A DNA stretch of 64,000 nt, taken from contig NC_089991.1 of the NCBI RefSeq assembly GCF_036417845.1, positions 11,723,001-11,787,000 on the forward strand. The letters run 5' to 3'. The notes beneath the pieces were generated by a model. The model had not been told where the DNA came from. It saw only the letters and a list, made by a program, of their open reading frames with translations, and searched no databases. Both the position numbers and the translations under genes were made by a program. The stretch is from Apteryx mantelli (Eukaryota > Chordata > Aves > Apterygiformes > Apterygidae). Positions 1 through 14,140 of the stretch are shown here, piece by piece. How positions within the stretch are numbered: position 1 is the first letter of the stretch; each line of letters begins with the position of its first letter.

Positions 1-1992
1 TAAGCCTGTGACAGACAGAGAGGTTTTACACTTTTTTCTTTGGACAATCTGCTTTGAAAACATGAAATACTGAAAAACAGTGCAGAGCTGAAACCTTGTT
101 ATTACAGTTTTCCCTAAAGATCCAGAACGACTGACTCCAAGAACTCAAGTACAGGCCAGAAAATCAGGAGGTTAGTTAAAGTCAGGGCATTTTGGATGTA
201 TTTTTAAAACAAAAAGACACATACAACTTTCTTTTTATTCCCTTTTGTTTGAATTTTAAGGACCACGCTGCAATGCTTTGCTGTTCAAATACAACACTTA
301 TCTTTTTTTTCTTTGCAAAGGAATAGCCTTGCATAATCACAGGACTCTAGTAAACATTGCCAAATATGCCAAGACATTTGATAAAGTCATGAGCTTTAGC
401 TGCTCTAATTACAGATGATTTCATACTACCTCCCTGAATTCTTGCTTTTCATCCATCACATGTCCTCTGTGTTAGGTATCACACAAGTACAACAGCTGCT
501 AAATTGATCCAGATGCCTGCTTTCAAAGTGCCCACACTAAATCCCTTATGTGGAAGAACTGGGGAACGTACCACTTTGCGCAGTACTGAAGTTTCCCGCT
601 GTCTTCACCCTGCTTCTCTGCACAGCCTTGTCTATAGCATATCTTTGCACAGTGCAACTCACAGCGACGGAAAGGATTGCAAAGATGGCACAGGCTCTGT
701 GCTTTTGCACTCTTGTAATCCCATCGTGGGGACTGGGACCACTTCTTTGGGGATGATTAGTGAAGTCTGAAGGCTGCTGTCTAATTTGTGCTGCAAAAGC
801 CCAAAGCTGCAGCCAAGGATTAGCCTTGTATTAGCTGTACTGGTTATTTCCTTGTTTCCTTTCATCATATCTGTTTTTTTTCCCCATTTCATCTTTTGGG
901 GGGGAAGAAGAATATTCACCAGAGCTAATACTTAATTCTGACACTGGGGGGACACTTGTGGGTGACTTACACCATCATTTGGGCCAAATTGCATCTGCAA
1001 TGCAGGTAACAACAGTTGTGCCATCTGGTCCATAGTACGCACAGTAGCATATAAACATTGATATAATCAAAAATAATTATAGTGAAAGTTTTCAAAGCCA
1101 ACTAGCAGTGTCTGGAAACACTCAATAAAAACAAATTCCTGGGTTCCTCTCTGCAGCACAAGTTTCCCAAGATATGAATCCGATCACTGAAGGCCAGACA
1201 GGATTTGCACAAGGTTAGGACATTTGCAGGGGACCTCCACATGAAAATGCCTCGACAGCGGCCCATCAGATTCCCAAAAGGCTGCAAACAGAGCTCTCTG
1301 TTACCTCCAAGCACAGATGAGCTATCACAGTTCTCCTGTAGTCACAGGTCAAGAGCAGCAGCCTGAGCATACGCTTCTCCAAGGCATGAAGAGAGCACAA
1401 AAAACATACAAACCATGAAATTCGATGTCATCTCTCCAGAGCTACCATCAGAGTGCAGAGTGACAGTCTCACAGCTTGAAGCAGAGCAGGGCTTTGCAAA
1501 GGAGCTGCACATGTGACAGCTTCTGAAACCTGTGCTGATGCTGCCTAATCGCAGCTGAGGTGTTAAGAGCCGAGCACCATCATTAAAAGAGGAGAAAAGG
1601 GCCCTAATTGTTCCTTCCTTTGTGTATCACAGCGCAAAAATTTCCTTTCCAGGCAGCAAAGGATGCTAGAATCACTCCCTGGGCTCTCCTAAAAATTCCG
1701 CCCGCTTCTAAACTGATGCTGTGCTTAGCTTTGCCATGCAAAATCCTTCTCTCAACATCCTCCGTTCATTCGCCTCTGCTTTCTTTGTCCCCCACAGACC
1801 AACAGGCTGCACTGATTCTTCCTGCAGCCAAGAATGAGACGGGGACAAGCCAACGCACTTCTCATGCTGGTTATAGAGAAGCTGCTTAACACCCAGGGCT
1901 AGGTGATGCTGGCCCAGGAGCTGAACTTACTTTCTCTAATATTCTCAGGTGCTGCCCAGCTGAGGCTTGAGGGATGAAATTGGCTGGAACCT

Positions 1993-2040
1993 TGGGGGTT
2001 TTTGTTGTTGTTGGGGTTTTTTTTGTTGTTGTTGTTTTTA
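1993..2040. repeat. G/T-rich low-complexity tract with (TTG)n
   Basis: G5T5 is followed by (GTT)3, GGGG, T8 and (GTT)4 with a T run. It is a compound simple repeat. Confidence 0.9.
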
Positions 2041-2778
2041 AGCAATGCAGCAAAGTACCACTGAACTGAGATTCCTTCTGTCCCTTTCAGGGTAGGAAGT
2101 TAGAGGGAAGCTTAGAGAGGTACTTGCTGAACCATGGTGGTTACCTGAGTCTGTCCAGGCCATATCTTTGACTTCCAGAACCAGGACAAACTAGACTGGC
2201 TTGGCAGAGCTCAGAGCAGGGGTAAGTCTGGTGGCTTCAGATTAGTCAGCAGTATCTGGAGATGCTGTTTGCTCCACATCTTTTGCAACAGAAGACGCTG
2301 ATTCTGTTTTTGGTTTTGAGGCAACCCCTGCCTTCAGCGGTAATCCCACATGCATTGCCATCCCTGCGGGCCAGAGCTGTGCTAGCAATATAAGCCCAGT
2401 GTTTCACTCCATTTAGCAACTACCCAAGACCCAAAACGAAGAGAGAAAGCTTTCCCCAAAACTCCTTAGCTAGAGCCTAGCAGATTATTGTGCTTGTCTC
2501 CTGATTTGAGATAGTCTTTCACGCTCTGCTCACCTCTGCTTAACAGGACAACCTTGCACCTACCTCCGCTTTTTGCGGATACTGAAAGCGGCTGCCTGTG
2601 TCCCATCACTAGGCAAAAAATGGCCCCAATTTATACTGAGACAGGGAGCACAGATCTGCCTTGCTGTCAGTTTTTCTATTTGGTGTAACTGGCAGCCAGA
2701 TCAGAAGTCATACAAGGAAGGCCAAGTCATAAATAGTTTTCTAGTGATTTACCGGAAAATCAATAAGCCAAATTCATC

Positions 2779-2793
2779 GGGGGGGGGGGGGGG
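2779..2793 (+). repeat. G15 homopolymer
   Basis: Fifteen consecutive G. It gives the glycine run in the overlapping chance ORF at 2,573-2,935. Length is prone to sequencing error. Confidence 0.9.
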
Positions 2794-5700
2794 AGTTGGG
2801 GAAGACGCCTATTCACTCAACTATACACTGGCAGAGCAATGCAAAGCACGGAGCTTGCTCTCTACCACTCTGAGAAAGGGCTGTTATGAAACGCTAACTA
2901 CCGCACAAGTTTCCTTCCTCCCAGCCTTTCGCTAGTCTGGAATATGCTGTGCACAGCCCGGCAGCACGAAGCAGCTGCAAACTCAAACTACAAATGTGTT
3001 TCTAAGATGCAGCTGACATTTTTTCTTTTTAAAACTTTCTTAAAGTTTTCCTTTTCAGTTCTACCGGCAGGCACAGGATGAGCAAAACAAAGAAGAAACA
3101 AACTGAAATCTTGCAGAGTCCCAGAGAATATATCTAACTATGGGTTCAGCTGTAAGAAATGATACCTAGAGGGCCAGATTTCTTACTGCCTCATACTCAA
3201 CAGAGTAACAGATGCAAACATGTGCCCCAGCGCCAAGTGGATGCAAAATGCTGCCAAATCAGATGCAAAGGAACATTTTAAGCCTGCCTGGCAATGGTGT
3301 GAGTGATAAACCAGGGTGCATAGCAGTGGAAAATCAGGCTTTAGGAGACTTCTTTAGATGCACAGAGAATTCACTAGAAGGGAAAAGGTTTAAAACTTTA
3401 GCACAGAGCTCCTGGGAATGTAGTTGTTTTGTCTATAGAAGAACAGAGCTGTCAGAAGCTAATATGTTTTCAATTTGTGAAATCCATGCTATTGGAGCAA
3501 TCCTTACTGGGTACCTTTTATTTACTTCTTTCTTGGCAAAGTCCAATTACTGAGATGCTCCATGAGTGATGCTCCTGGTCATCCCAGGTGACAGCCAGCT
3601 CCACCGGTGAAAGCAGCAGCTTTTGGAGCTTTTGTGGATGGATCCATTTTATCCTTCAGTGTTTGCCCAAAGAAAAGAAAAGCACTAAGTGTCCTGGGAG
3701 AAATCATGCTTAAGTAAGCTTTCTACATGGAAAAACTGCAACAGAGCTATTATTTAGAAACACTTCCTTAACAATACACCCACAAACAACGCTGAGATTG
3801 TTAATTTGCCCCGGGATGGCTCATGCTCCAGTGCAGTCTCCCAGGTTTCCGAGGAGGTTCCTCCTTCTTCCCTTTCTCCTCTTGCTCACTCTCTTTTCTA
3901 ATACAACAGAAATGACTGACATTGAAAGGGAGACCCGGCTCACTTAAAGCTGCACAGAGCACTAGTTTTTGACCCTGGAAAACACAGTGGCTCATTGCCC
4001 CCCGCAGTAATTGTCAGGCTACTTTTGCATTAATAGCTTTGTTTTGTAATTTGAGTTGTTTATGAAAATGACTTAAAAAAAAAAACACACCTCTGCCTTC
4101 CCAGACCACTGAGCCAATTCTTTCTTCTGCCCCAGCACCTTGTTCTGTTCTCAGCTTATCCTGCCAACAGAGACGTGTTCAGAAACAGAATTAAGTCTCT
4201 GCGAGGCACCACGGCAGCGGCGATGCACATAATTCACAGCCACTGAGTGGAAACTTCTCCCGCCACTACTCCTCTGAACTCAGCAAGGTCATGTCAGCTG
4301 TATGTCTGCAAACAGTTTAACATGAGGATTGCTAACACGGGGCATTAGTACTTGTCCCAGAGAGACCTAGGTCATGACTGTGGATTCCCCCTGGCCTTAG
4401 GTCTCTGCTGAAGAAAGGATGCTCTCTGGTCACATTGACTGCATTCGCCAGCTCAGGGGAAACCAAGAGCTGCTGCACTGCCTTAATAGGGAACAGGAAG
4501 AATAGAAAGAGGCTTTGGGGCCAGCGTGTTTCACTTTCATGCATTTAAACTCAGAAGTAGCACAGATCTGTGGACGTTCTCACTTCAGGGCATGTTGAAG
4601 ACAGCTGCTTCACAGCCTGTGCAGAGGAGAAGGCCCCCGAGAGCTGAGGATTCACAGGTTCATCGGTGGCACTGGAGAGGGCAGAAATGCAGGACAGCAC
4701 CATCTCACGGAGGCGAACAAAGAACGCACAGCTGGCAGAGCCTGGATTTGCTTGTCCTTTCAAGAGGGTCTGAGTAGCCTTTTCCTTCTTGTTAGACTGA
4801 CAACGATTTAGTTTGACGACAATTTAGTATCAATTCCTCCAGCGGTGCAGAGGTTGTTGGGAGGACTGCAGCTGGCTGTTGTGCTCAAACATCAACCTCT
4901 GGATTGCAGAGGGACTGATCCACACTCTATTGCAATTCTGAGCATGCCCTACTTCGTAGGCAGGCCTTCCAAAAAGCAGGATTTGCACAAGGAACTGTGA
5001 TGGCCGCTCACTTCCCAAACCTGGGGTGCCCACGCAAGTCCCAGCAAGACAGCTGCTCCAGTGGGATGGGGAAGAACTGGCTGAGCATCATTTTTTCCTC
5101 CTTGTTGGACAGGCCTAGAGGTCTGCTCTGATCTGCTCTCCAGTGGGAGGCTCATTGCTTTGGGCAGATGCGAAGCACTCCCAACATGCAATAGAAAGCA
5201 GTCCCAAGCCAGAGCAGATGTTAAAGGCATCTCCTCATTGTTTAAGAAGAAAGATTGTACTGAGAGTGTTTCAAGCAACTTCTGTTTTAAAGTGTCTATT
5301 GTCAACTAGCCACAGCTGCTCTGGCCCAAAGATCAGTCAGCTGAAATGTTCATCTCCTCCCTGACAGGCAGAAAGTACAAACAGAGAGGAGCATTCAGTC
5401 TTCAACTTGTCTTCTCCTACCTGCCCCCAATCCCCTTTTCTAAAAATAGCCACCTTTATCACTTCACCGCTAGTCAGTCAAAGTTACATTAAACATACAC
5501 ACATATACAACATCTGGTCTCTTTTTCTGAGCACTTACACTTCAGAAGGGTACCTTCTGAGAAACACAACATTGGCTTTATTCCCAGCTAGCAGTCTTTT
5601 ATCCCCTTTTCACTTTCAATAGCCCTGTCAGATATACAGCTTTTTTCATCTTTAGATGCAAGGAGAGCTGCATGCTAACAGGGACCAACAAGAAACAAGG

Positions 5701-6949
5701 GTGAGGAACAAATAAATACTCCTGGAAGGAGACAGAGCCACCACAAACTCCAGTATCCCTTAGAGGTTTGAAAATGAACTACAGTTGAACCCAAATATTT
5801 GATTTTTCCAGAGACAGTGTAGTATATCAAAGACTACTCCTCAAAGCCACATTCATCCAGGACATGAACCCATTTCAGTGACTGCAGCTCACTTAGAAAG
5901 GTCCTCCCCATCAGAAACTTCCAACTTGGATGGAAGAGACCAGGGGGATTTTTCTAATCCAGCTTCCTGAACAGCTACCACTATCACCCTTGCTCTCCAG
6001 GGCTCATTGACATTTTTTTCTCTACTATTGTGATCCTCTCAGCTATTCTAGTGATGAAAATCCGTTGACTTTCCCTGGTGCAGGGAACATAGGAAATGCA
6101 AGTGTGGCCCACAGCCCTGCCACCTACAATACCTGTGCACATGCAGCTCACTTCTGTTGAGCTTCTCATGCATGCAGAGCACTATTCAAGAACATCTATT
6201 TACCTACTTGTTGAAACACAAATAAGATAATTTGGTGAAAGTGAAATTTGAATCCAGAAAGGCAAACATTTACACTGAAACTCCTCTTCTGAGAACTGTT
6301 TCCTCCTGTCTAAGGACAGAGAGGACAGCACATGACCTATAAATCTATGAAAAATGAGTCAACACAGCTCAGATTGTGAATACAAAGTACTGCTCACAGC
6401 CAATGAGACTCTATTTCAAGGAATTATTTGAGGCCTGATTTTGCTGTAGTATGCATTCAGAGTTGAAGCTTATTTTGGAGATCATTTCACTGACATAAAA
6501 CATGTAGACTAAGGAGAGAACAATAGATTGCATCTTCAATTCTATATCTATGTGTTTAAACATATGTATTTTAAATGCTTTTTTTTTTAATCATTTCAGT
6601 GAGTCTGCTGAAGGTAAGAGTGGAGTAACAGCCCTGAAATCATCTACTAGATTTTTGCAACAAACTTCATCAACTTGGAATGCCAGTGTGATTGCAACTG
6701 CTCAAGTAGAGTCACCCACTTCATCAGGTTAGTGGAACAGAGATCACGCAGTGCTGTGCAGTTCCCAGGTCCCACTCATCCTTGCTATTAAAGGGAGCTA
6801 CTGCTATTTCTGTTAGAATTGGATTTAGAAACTCTTCTAAATTGTTGACCATCTTATGCTATCAACTGCACAAGCGTTATTAAGCAGGTTCTTTTCCTGC
6901 AAGTCCAGCAACCCCAAGAAACAGGACAGACCAGAAGGTGGGAGAGGAA

Positions 6950-7065
6950 GGAATCACAAAGCAGCAAGTGATTTGCCTAAGTCACACAGCAGGTCAACAA
7001 TAGACTAAAGACCAGCGTCCATCTTCTGCCTCAGGGACTCATGTTCTACCCACTAGACCTAATGA
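6950..7065 (+). mobile_element. Ancient MIR-like SINE fragment
   Basis: The key block is CAAGTGATTTGCCTAAGTCA followed by CACAGCAGGTCA, matching the conserved MIR core-to-tail segment. The later TCTTCTGCCTCAGGGACTC and CTACCCACTAGACC stretches match the remainder of that repeat in order. It is about 1 kb from a second fragment of similar type (7,965-8,150) in the same orientation. Confidence 0.55.
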
Positions 7066-7964
7066 TCCATCAAGCAAAGCCAGCCAGAAGAGTTTAGTTA
7101 TTACTTGCTACCTACAAGCTGTCCGGAGTTCAACAGCTCCCTTGATATAAGGAACCAAATGGCTGGTGGAACTTTAGCTCACTGACCAAGAGACAACGTT
7201 GGGCCAGCGCTGCTGAAGTTCACTCCAGCATCAGTCATAGGCCACAGTCAAAAGTTTCAATCTGCTTTTCATATTCTCACCATACACATGCAGCAATCCA
7301 TTTACTTGGGAAAATGTTAGGGTTTTTTGCTGAACTCGTGATTAACTCATTTAATTGTGCTTCTAGTTCTGGGTACTTGGAATCTCTGCAAGGGGTGGGG
7401 AAGACAGCAGTTTACATCTATAAAACTTTTAGTGTTTTAATATTAAGAGTTTTGTTATTTTTGTTGCACAGGCTGATGGGAAAGCCATTAACAATTCTGC
7501 ATACACCATATTAGAAAGGCTGCCCACATCTCAGCTCAGACAGAGCGTAGCCTGATAAAAAGGTTTAATACATAAATGCTTGTTTGTGTTTGGAAAGTTC
7601 CTGGAGCTTAGCCAAACATTCAGCGTTCTGAGGAAATACAGAGAGACAAGGGCCTGCTTTTAAAGCAATGCTTGTCTGCAGCTCTGTATTATCCTGAGTG
7701 ACATTTTGTCCGAGTACAGTAATAACACACATCCTTGCCTGCTGCTGAAAGCAAAAGTCAGATTTTAATACCTGATGGAAACAGTCTTGCTTTTGGGAGC
7801 ATCCAGACCTGGGGAAAACATTCTCCTTATAAAAATTCTGGTTTCTTCACATATAAACAAGCCAGTTCCCAACAACAAAACCTCTCAAATATGGGGTGTA
7901 ATCTCCTAGTTGCTACCCTGATGGTCTCTTTTAGTAATGCCTATGACTTATACAGGGATATTCT

Positions 7965-8150
7965 GCAATAGATTTCAAAATGGTTTACAAAGGAGGGAGA
8001 TGTTATTACACCAGTTTAGGAAACAGGGAACTTGGAAGCACAAAGGAGGGAAGCAATTTTTACCCAGGGTCATCCAGCAAGTTGGGACCAGGAAGATCTC
8101 CAGCCTCTTTAGTCCCATTGGACCCGAGGCACTGGGTCACAACTGAGCCA
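7965..8150 (+). mobile_element. Ancient MIR/L2-like SINE or LINE tail
   Basis: The sequence follows the familiar MIR/L2-type 3' end. A TTTACAAAGGAGGGAGA block is followed by TTATTACACCAGTTTAGG and AAACAGGGAA. Near 8,070 comes CCCAGGGTCATCCAGCAAGT, then a GATCTCCAGCCTC-like block. All blocks are in the expected order and on the plus strand. Divergence is high, as expected for a repeat predating the bird-mammal split. The family assignment (MIR, L2 or an amniote SINE sharing that tail) is not certain. Overlapping ORFs of 69-102 codons are chance frames. Confidence 0.6.
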
Positions 8151-8987
8151 CCTGCAAGGCTAATCGCTCTCACTCCCATCCAGGGAGAAACCATAAGCAC
8201 ATGCTTTGCACATGTTTGGCTTCTTCTGAAGTCAATAAGGCACACAGGAGGAAGGCCAAACACACCCTTGACTGATCTGTTGAGCTAAGTTCGCATGCAC
8301 ATCTAAACAATATAGCAGGCAATCTCACTGAAAGTGGTGAAATATGATTTCTATTTTTATCCTTTGCTCCTCTGGTCAAAGAATGTTAAGCTGTGGGGAC
8401 AGGTCAAGGGATGATCCAGTAAGAAACAAGTCTCGAGAGAAACCCAGGGCTGGAATTAGATATCATTCAGAGCTCTGAGATCAATAAACTCCCACAGAGT
8501 AATGATTTTCTCTCTAGAGCGATGGGCAAGAGTTTCTGGTGAGCTGGCAAGTGACAGCAATCTCACTGATTTACATTGTAAGAAAGTCATCCTACAAAAC
8601 ACGCTTATACCTGCATGAGTACGTACACACGGTTGTACATATGAAAGGCAAGACTGTGGTAAATGCCTCCAATTATGAAGGGCCTCTTTCAATATCATAG
8701 GTTAAACTACTACATCTAGAGAGCACTGCCTCTGAGGTCCACAGAGCTGCTTGATGAATCTGACCATGAGGGGCAGCTCCAAGTTGATCAATCCCACTTA
8801 ACAGGGGATTTCCTCATTTCCTTAATGGTTCTGCAGGGCTAGATCATAGTAGAAGAGCGGACTGAGGGGGGGGGAGTATGAGATCAGTAAAGCAGGAATA
8901 AGTAAAGTTGCAAATAATTTTCCTCTCACCACTAATAAAGGGGGGGAAAGGGGAACCTGATGAAATGAGCAGGCACATTTAACATAA

Positions 8988-9003
8988 TTTTTTTTTTTTT
9001 TTT
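8988..9003 (+). repeat. T16 homopolymer
   Basis: Sixteen consecutive T, just downstream of G-rich runs (8,939-8,952). No target-site duplication or retrocopy was recognised beside it. Confidence 0.9.
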
Positions 9004-9443
9004 AACACGGTTAATTTACAGAACCTTTTGACAACGGTTACTGCAGAAGACAATGGATTTCAAAAAGATTCAATAAGAGACTAGACAAAGTCACGAAGAC
9101 TAGATACAGAAAGGTGTGGGTGCCAGTCCTGGCTTGAAAATCTCTAAACTGGTCATTGCTAAAAATTGGAAGTGTTTATCTGGGGCAGGCTCACCATTTG
9201 TTTCTTGTGCCTTTTTCTATGCATCTGCCACTAGACAGACTTTGTCCTGACCAAGAGATGGCTATTTCTGTGCCCTCCTTAGCAGTGAGCTGGGACTGGG
9301 GACAGTGCGGAGCTGAGCTGCTGTAAGGGGAGGTCGCCGGGACCAGCCCTCACGCACAGGTGGGCTCCATGCACCATGTGCTGGGCATGGCCACTGACCC
9401 TTTTTCTCCTAGATCACCGTTGAGGACCTTTCTTCCTATATAG

Positions 9444-9485
9444 GTGGCTTTTGTGCTTTAATTTGTGGCTTTTGTGCTTTTAGTT
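9444..9485. repeat. Tandem duplication, about 2 x 21 bp
   Basis: GTGGCTTTTGTGCTTTAATTT (9,444-9,464) is followed by a near copy, GTGGCTTTTGTGCTTTTAG plus TTT (9,465-9,486, differing by a small indel). Confidence 0.85.
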
Positions 9486-12267
9486 TTGCCTGCCCATGGA
9501 GTCGTCTTCTTGCCTGTACATGCTGAGAGGCCAGTCACAGCACGGCTCATAACGTGACCAGCAGACAGAGGTCAGCGCTGTCCTCTGCTGATTTTCATAC
9601 CACTTCTTAGATTATCCTTATTAAATGAAAGAAGATATTTTAGGGCTTTTTCTCTTCTCATTAAAATCTTTGTCAGAAGAATTACTTGTCACCAGAAGTT
9701 TAATCTTCTGCAGAGTCCAGCTTTCACATGTTTGCATTCATGAGATGAGGGACAGAACACAAGGAAATTGGACCAAATTAACCTGCTCCCATGACAATCC
9801 ACAATAATAACAAAAGTGGAAAATGGCAGAGAATTAAACTGTTCTTGACAAAAACTGTAATGACCTCCTAGAACGCCTCTAAAGTAACTGTCCAAGTAAT
9901 AGTTTCCAACTGTAATTTGAAGGATATGCTATGCAAACTCCCCTTGCAGAATTTCAAGCTGCTGGTTAGCAAGCCCAAAAAAAAGAATGAATGGGAGGAA
10001 GAGGTAATCAATAGTATAATTAGCAACACAGTAATCTGAAACAAGGTGATCTGGTTGAATAAGGACAGGTAGATTGGATCTGGGAAAACTCTAAAGTAAA
10101 ATAGAAGAATGTTAATCTGATTTGTTTTTAGCTCTGGGAAAGAAAACACCTTAAATAAGTTCTACAATAGGGGTGCACTGCTACATTTCAAGCTCAAAAT
10201 AATCAAAAAAAAAGAGCAAAGCAAACTGATTTCAGATAGGATAGCCTTAATTAGTCAGTCCCCAAATAGAGCGATAGCATCAGTCAAAGTCAGGACAGAA
10301 TTAGAATGAAAGGTCATCTGAGGCCAGGCCAATCCCCTGAACAAAAAGGATGTCCGAAATAAACATATTTCCCCTGAGTGAAAAAAGAGGCTGTATGCTG
10401 CATTTTCCTTTTTTAAGCTGACTGAGGTAGCCAGGCCTATGTTTTCCAGGGATTAATAAAGGAGAGAGAAAGAAAAACCTTGTTATCGTCCTTGTACCAA
10501 TGGCTGTGTCACTACCTAAATGCTCCAGTTCAGAATCAATATTTCTGAAAGTGGTGTCAGTTTCCATCATGTTGAAGTTCAAGAAGTTGTCCCTGAATCA
10601 CAAAAGGAGACTGAAATGACATTTTCAGGATAGTGCTGTGCTCTGAAATGCCAGCCACAGGACACACGTAGATGATCCAAGAGTACCCTGGCCATATGAA
10701 TGCACAACTGATCACAGTTTAGGGACAGTAGGAAGGTAAGTTATTCCTTCAAATAAAACCAAGCAGTGATCCAGAGCTGTCTTTATATGCCTCCTTAATC
10801 CAGTCAAACTCTGCAAGACGACAGAAAACAATCCTTATCGGACTTCCACTGAATACAAGCAATAATGTATTGCCTAAGGCCTTAATACTCCTATACTGGC
10901 AAAAACCTCTTAAATGTTGTGTGACTGAGACTTCCAAACTGCAGTTCAGTGCAATAAGCACTTTATGTGGGATTCATTCGTCCAACTTCAGATACCTGTG
11001 ATATGCAGGATATACATATATGAGGATTCATTTAGACTCCGTATATGAAGATCTAGGCGCATCTGGAGGGAAATCCCTTTCATGCCAGCACTGATGGATA
11101 GGCAAAAGCAACACTGCAGACAACTAATGCTAAAGATAAATCCCATTTCTCCAATCTAAAAATTGAAAGCTGTTTTTTTGGCCAAGATACAGAATTTTCT
11201 TCAAGATTCATATATAAAATAACACCCTAAGAAAGCCTCGATATCACTTCTCAAACATAGTGATGAGCTGGTCACCAAGTCACTCCTGTCATACAGAGTG
11301 AACCAAATTCTTCTTTTGGACATTGTTCTCTCACATCATGAGAGCTGAGCCCAAGTGCATTGCCTGGAAGAATTTGGGCCAAACTTTTGTTTTTTTCTTT
11401 AGATATATCTTAGTCCCCTACGTGGAGAATTAATCTCTGTTTTAGGAGTCCATGGCACAAAGATAACTTTGATTACAAATATGCCAAATGAAAGCACTAG
11501 GTAGATGACTTTCTGTTAGATCCCTGTTTTTTCACTACTACTTTGATAAAATTTGGCTTTGAGGCAAAGAGAAAACTACTACAAAGACACACAAGCATGC
11601 AGAGTTTGGAAGGCATTTAGATCTTGGTGTTAACATGCTAACATCCCAGGATGAACCCTTGCACCCAAAGCAGGTCAGATCACAGCATAAAAACAAGGGA
11701 AAGAGGTACAAAATGCGGTTAAGAACTGGAAACTTTAATGTGTCAGTAGACAAGTTCACTATGTGTTTCTATACCCTTCCCAATTTGTTGAAGCTGATTT
11801 TGATAAGAGTGCAAGGGAGAAAAGCCCTGTAATTTAAATAGACCTTCCTGACTGTCAGTTAGATTGATTACATTTTTCTGCAAACAATACATTTTTAAAT
11901 AGTTCTTTATAGAGTTTATTTTACTCCCCAAATTTTCTCTATTATAAAAACCTCATCACAAATGCAATCACATTTCTATTCACTGTGCCTCCAAAGTCTT
12001 CCTCCCTTCCTTTTCTCTGGCCACCTGTTAGCTCTTCCTTCTCTAAATTTAACTCTGTTAGCTTTGTTTGGTAACCTTTTCCTCATGCCCTCATTATCCG
12101 AATTCTGTTCCTGCTGTGGTAAAACGAATGGGGCGGGGGAAGGGACCGGATTTGGGCTGTTACTCTGGAAAAGAGTTGCGGCACGGGTAATGAATCAGTC
12201 CATCAATAAAAACGTATTTACGGATGTTGTTTTCTTCTAACAAATCAAGATTTCTACCACATTTTAC

Positions 12268-12289
12268 AAAAAAAAAAGTAAAAAAAAAG
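12268..12289 (+). repeat. A-rich tract (A10-GT-A9-type)
   Basis: Two A runs are separated by GT. A-rich low complexity; no retrocopy recognised to the left. Confidence 0.85.
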
Positions 12290-13833
12290 TCACACTGTAA
12301 ACATAATGTTGGAATATATTAGGATACCTCAAAATATGGCTCATTTCTAGTACTTTGAGTAGTAAAGTGATACCCATCCACAGGATATCACAACGGCTCT
12401 GAGGAGGGAGCACTATGCACAAGGACCAAACACCAGTGTTGCCCTTCTTCGTCCTTCCCAGGCACAACAATCCTCACAGTGGGATCTGGACCCTTCTTTG
12501 GACCAAGCATTAGCCCTGAGAAAAGCTTTACTGTGAGCATCTATCTCCATTTCTAAGTTTTACCAAAATTAGTATTTCCTAATGATTATAACAAGTAAGA
12601 ATTATTCCAGAAGAGCTATTTCAGTGACCTCCCCCAGGTACAGAAGTCCCAGGTAGCTGGAACAGACCAGCGAGGAAGCAGAGTAATAAACACTTGAGTA
12701 TTGGCCACCCTAAACTATTTTATCAGTAGGAGAGTCTAAAAGAAATTCAAGCTCTGTGGTTACAGTAGCATCACCCTGATAAAGAGAGTAACTGCAGCCT
12801 TTTCCCATGTCACCGCTGTATCCTGTTCTGCTGGCCCTGCCCAGTACACTCTTCTACAAACTCCCCGACGGCCCCGATAAATCTAACCTTGAGCTAGTAC
12901 AACTTCATGACCTCTATGGAGACAGGTTAACACACAGAAAAGCCATACAGCACACTGTGCAGTTACTAAATGAATTAGTTTGGATGCAAGTAGGAAAATA
13001 AAAGCTATATTCATATTTCACCTGCAGACAGGCTGGAAAACCCTGTTCCCACAAAGCTTATACTGATTTTGAAAATATAGTCAGCTTCTGGTTGGGACAA
13101 AGAGGGGAGATATTTTTAAAATGCCAAAGTTGCTGGCATGACACCAGGCATTGGTTTAATTTCATTCTCATACTTGCTCAGAGCCAAAATGAGTCATCCT
13201 CCCCATGAAATACGAATCTGTACACAACACTAGCTGTTAATTACCTTTCCTGTCTCCATTAAAGAGCAAAGTGACAGCTTCAACCTCTCCCTGGGCGAGC
13301 ATTGTGCTCTCGCGCTGTCTCCATCCCTCGCCAACAAATCTGCTGTTACAACTCAAGTGGCACTTGAGATACTCACTCTAGCATTTCAACAGCAGTATAA
13401 TCACTGATAATTTGACAACAAGAAGCCATCTTTAGAAAACTCAAGCCACTCATAATGGCAGTAGAAACAAATACAGGTATTTCTTTACCTGGGCTCCCCA
13501 CAGAGCCATTCATTTAGCCATGTCCAGCATTGGTTGCTCCAAGACTGAGCACAGGCATCTCCCAAATGTTACTGTTTTAGCACATTGGTTCCATCAAACC
13601 CAGGTCCTTCATTTATTAGCATGGCTACATTATCACATGCTTGATATTTCGAGAATAGCAGGATGCGAAGAACATGATTATTTGGCTGCATGACATTTAC
13701 CCCAAGGCAAACACCACCCTCCAGCTCCTGGGAGGTCACCTCAGAGACCAGGGTACGCACCTCTTGCCAATGCTATCTCCCAGCTCTGCCGACATCGCGT
13801 AATTCACTGCGATTTCACAAGCTGCTCAGGTGC

Positions 13834-13849
13834 TTTTTTTTTTTTTTTT
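13834..13849 (+). repeat. T16 homopolymer
   Basis: Uninterrupted T run in noncoding sequence. Confidence 0.9.
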
Positions 13850-14140
13850 AAACCTCTGGACAGTGCACTAACTGGAAGAGATGCAATTGTCATTAGTAAA
13901 CATTCAAAAAACCTGAAGCCTCCATATTCCACAATTTACAGAAGCTTCAGAAACGACAAGCAAGAACTTATTTCTGCTTGTTTGCTGGGTTTTAAGCTCT
14001 TGGGAGACTCTGGTTGTTGTGCTCTCATGAGTTCTTGCGTAACCACGAGAGGCAGAAACAGACTTTTTGTTTGATACAAAAGGAAGCATTTTTGAATTGT
14101 CCATTGGGGGAGCTTTATTTATAAAATGAAATATCATAAG

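Larger units (their letters stand above)
1..6949. other. Noncoding stretch, no gene recognised
   Basis: ORFs here are at most about 120 codons with no recognisable domain. The content is unique-looking DNA with two simple repeats. Phrases such as GAGGGCCAGATTTC near 3,170 and GAGGCCTGATTTTGC near 6,430 resemble tails of very old sauropsid repeats, but too weakly to call. Confidence 0.6.
8151..14140. other. Noncoding stretch, no gene recognised
   Basis: It contains homopolymers and the 21-bp duplication listed separately. A strong isolated donor-like AAG|GTAAGT near 10,736 has no convincing paired acceptor or open exon. ORFs are short and unassignable. Confidence 0.6.

Noticed and set aside
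12807..13001. 64-codon plus-strand ORF with a protein-like second half
   Set aside because: No family recognised, and no splice acceptor or promoter context supports it.
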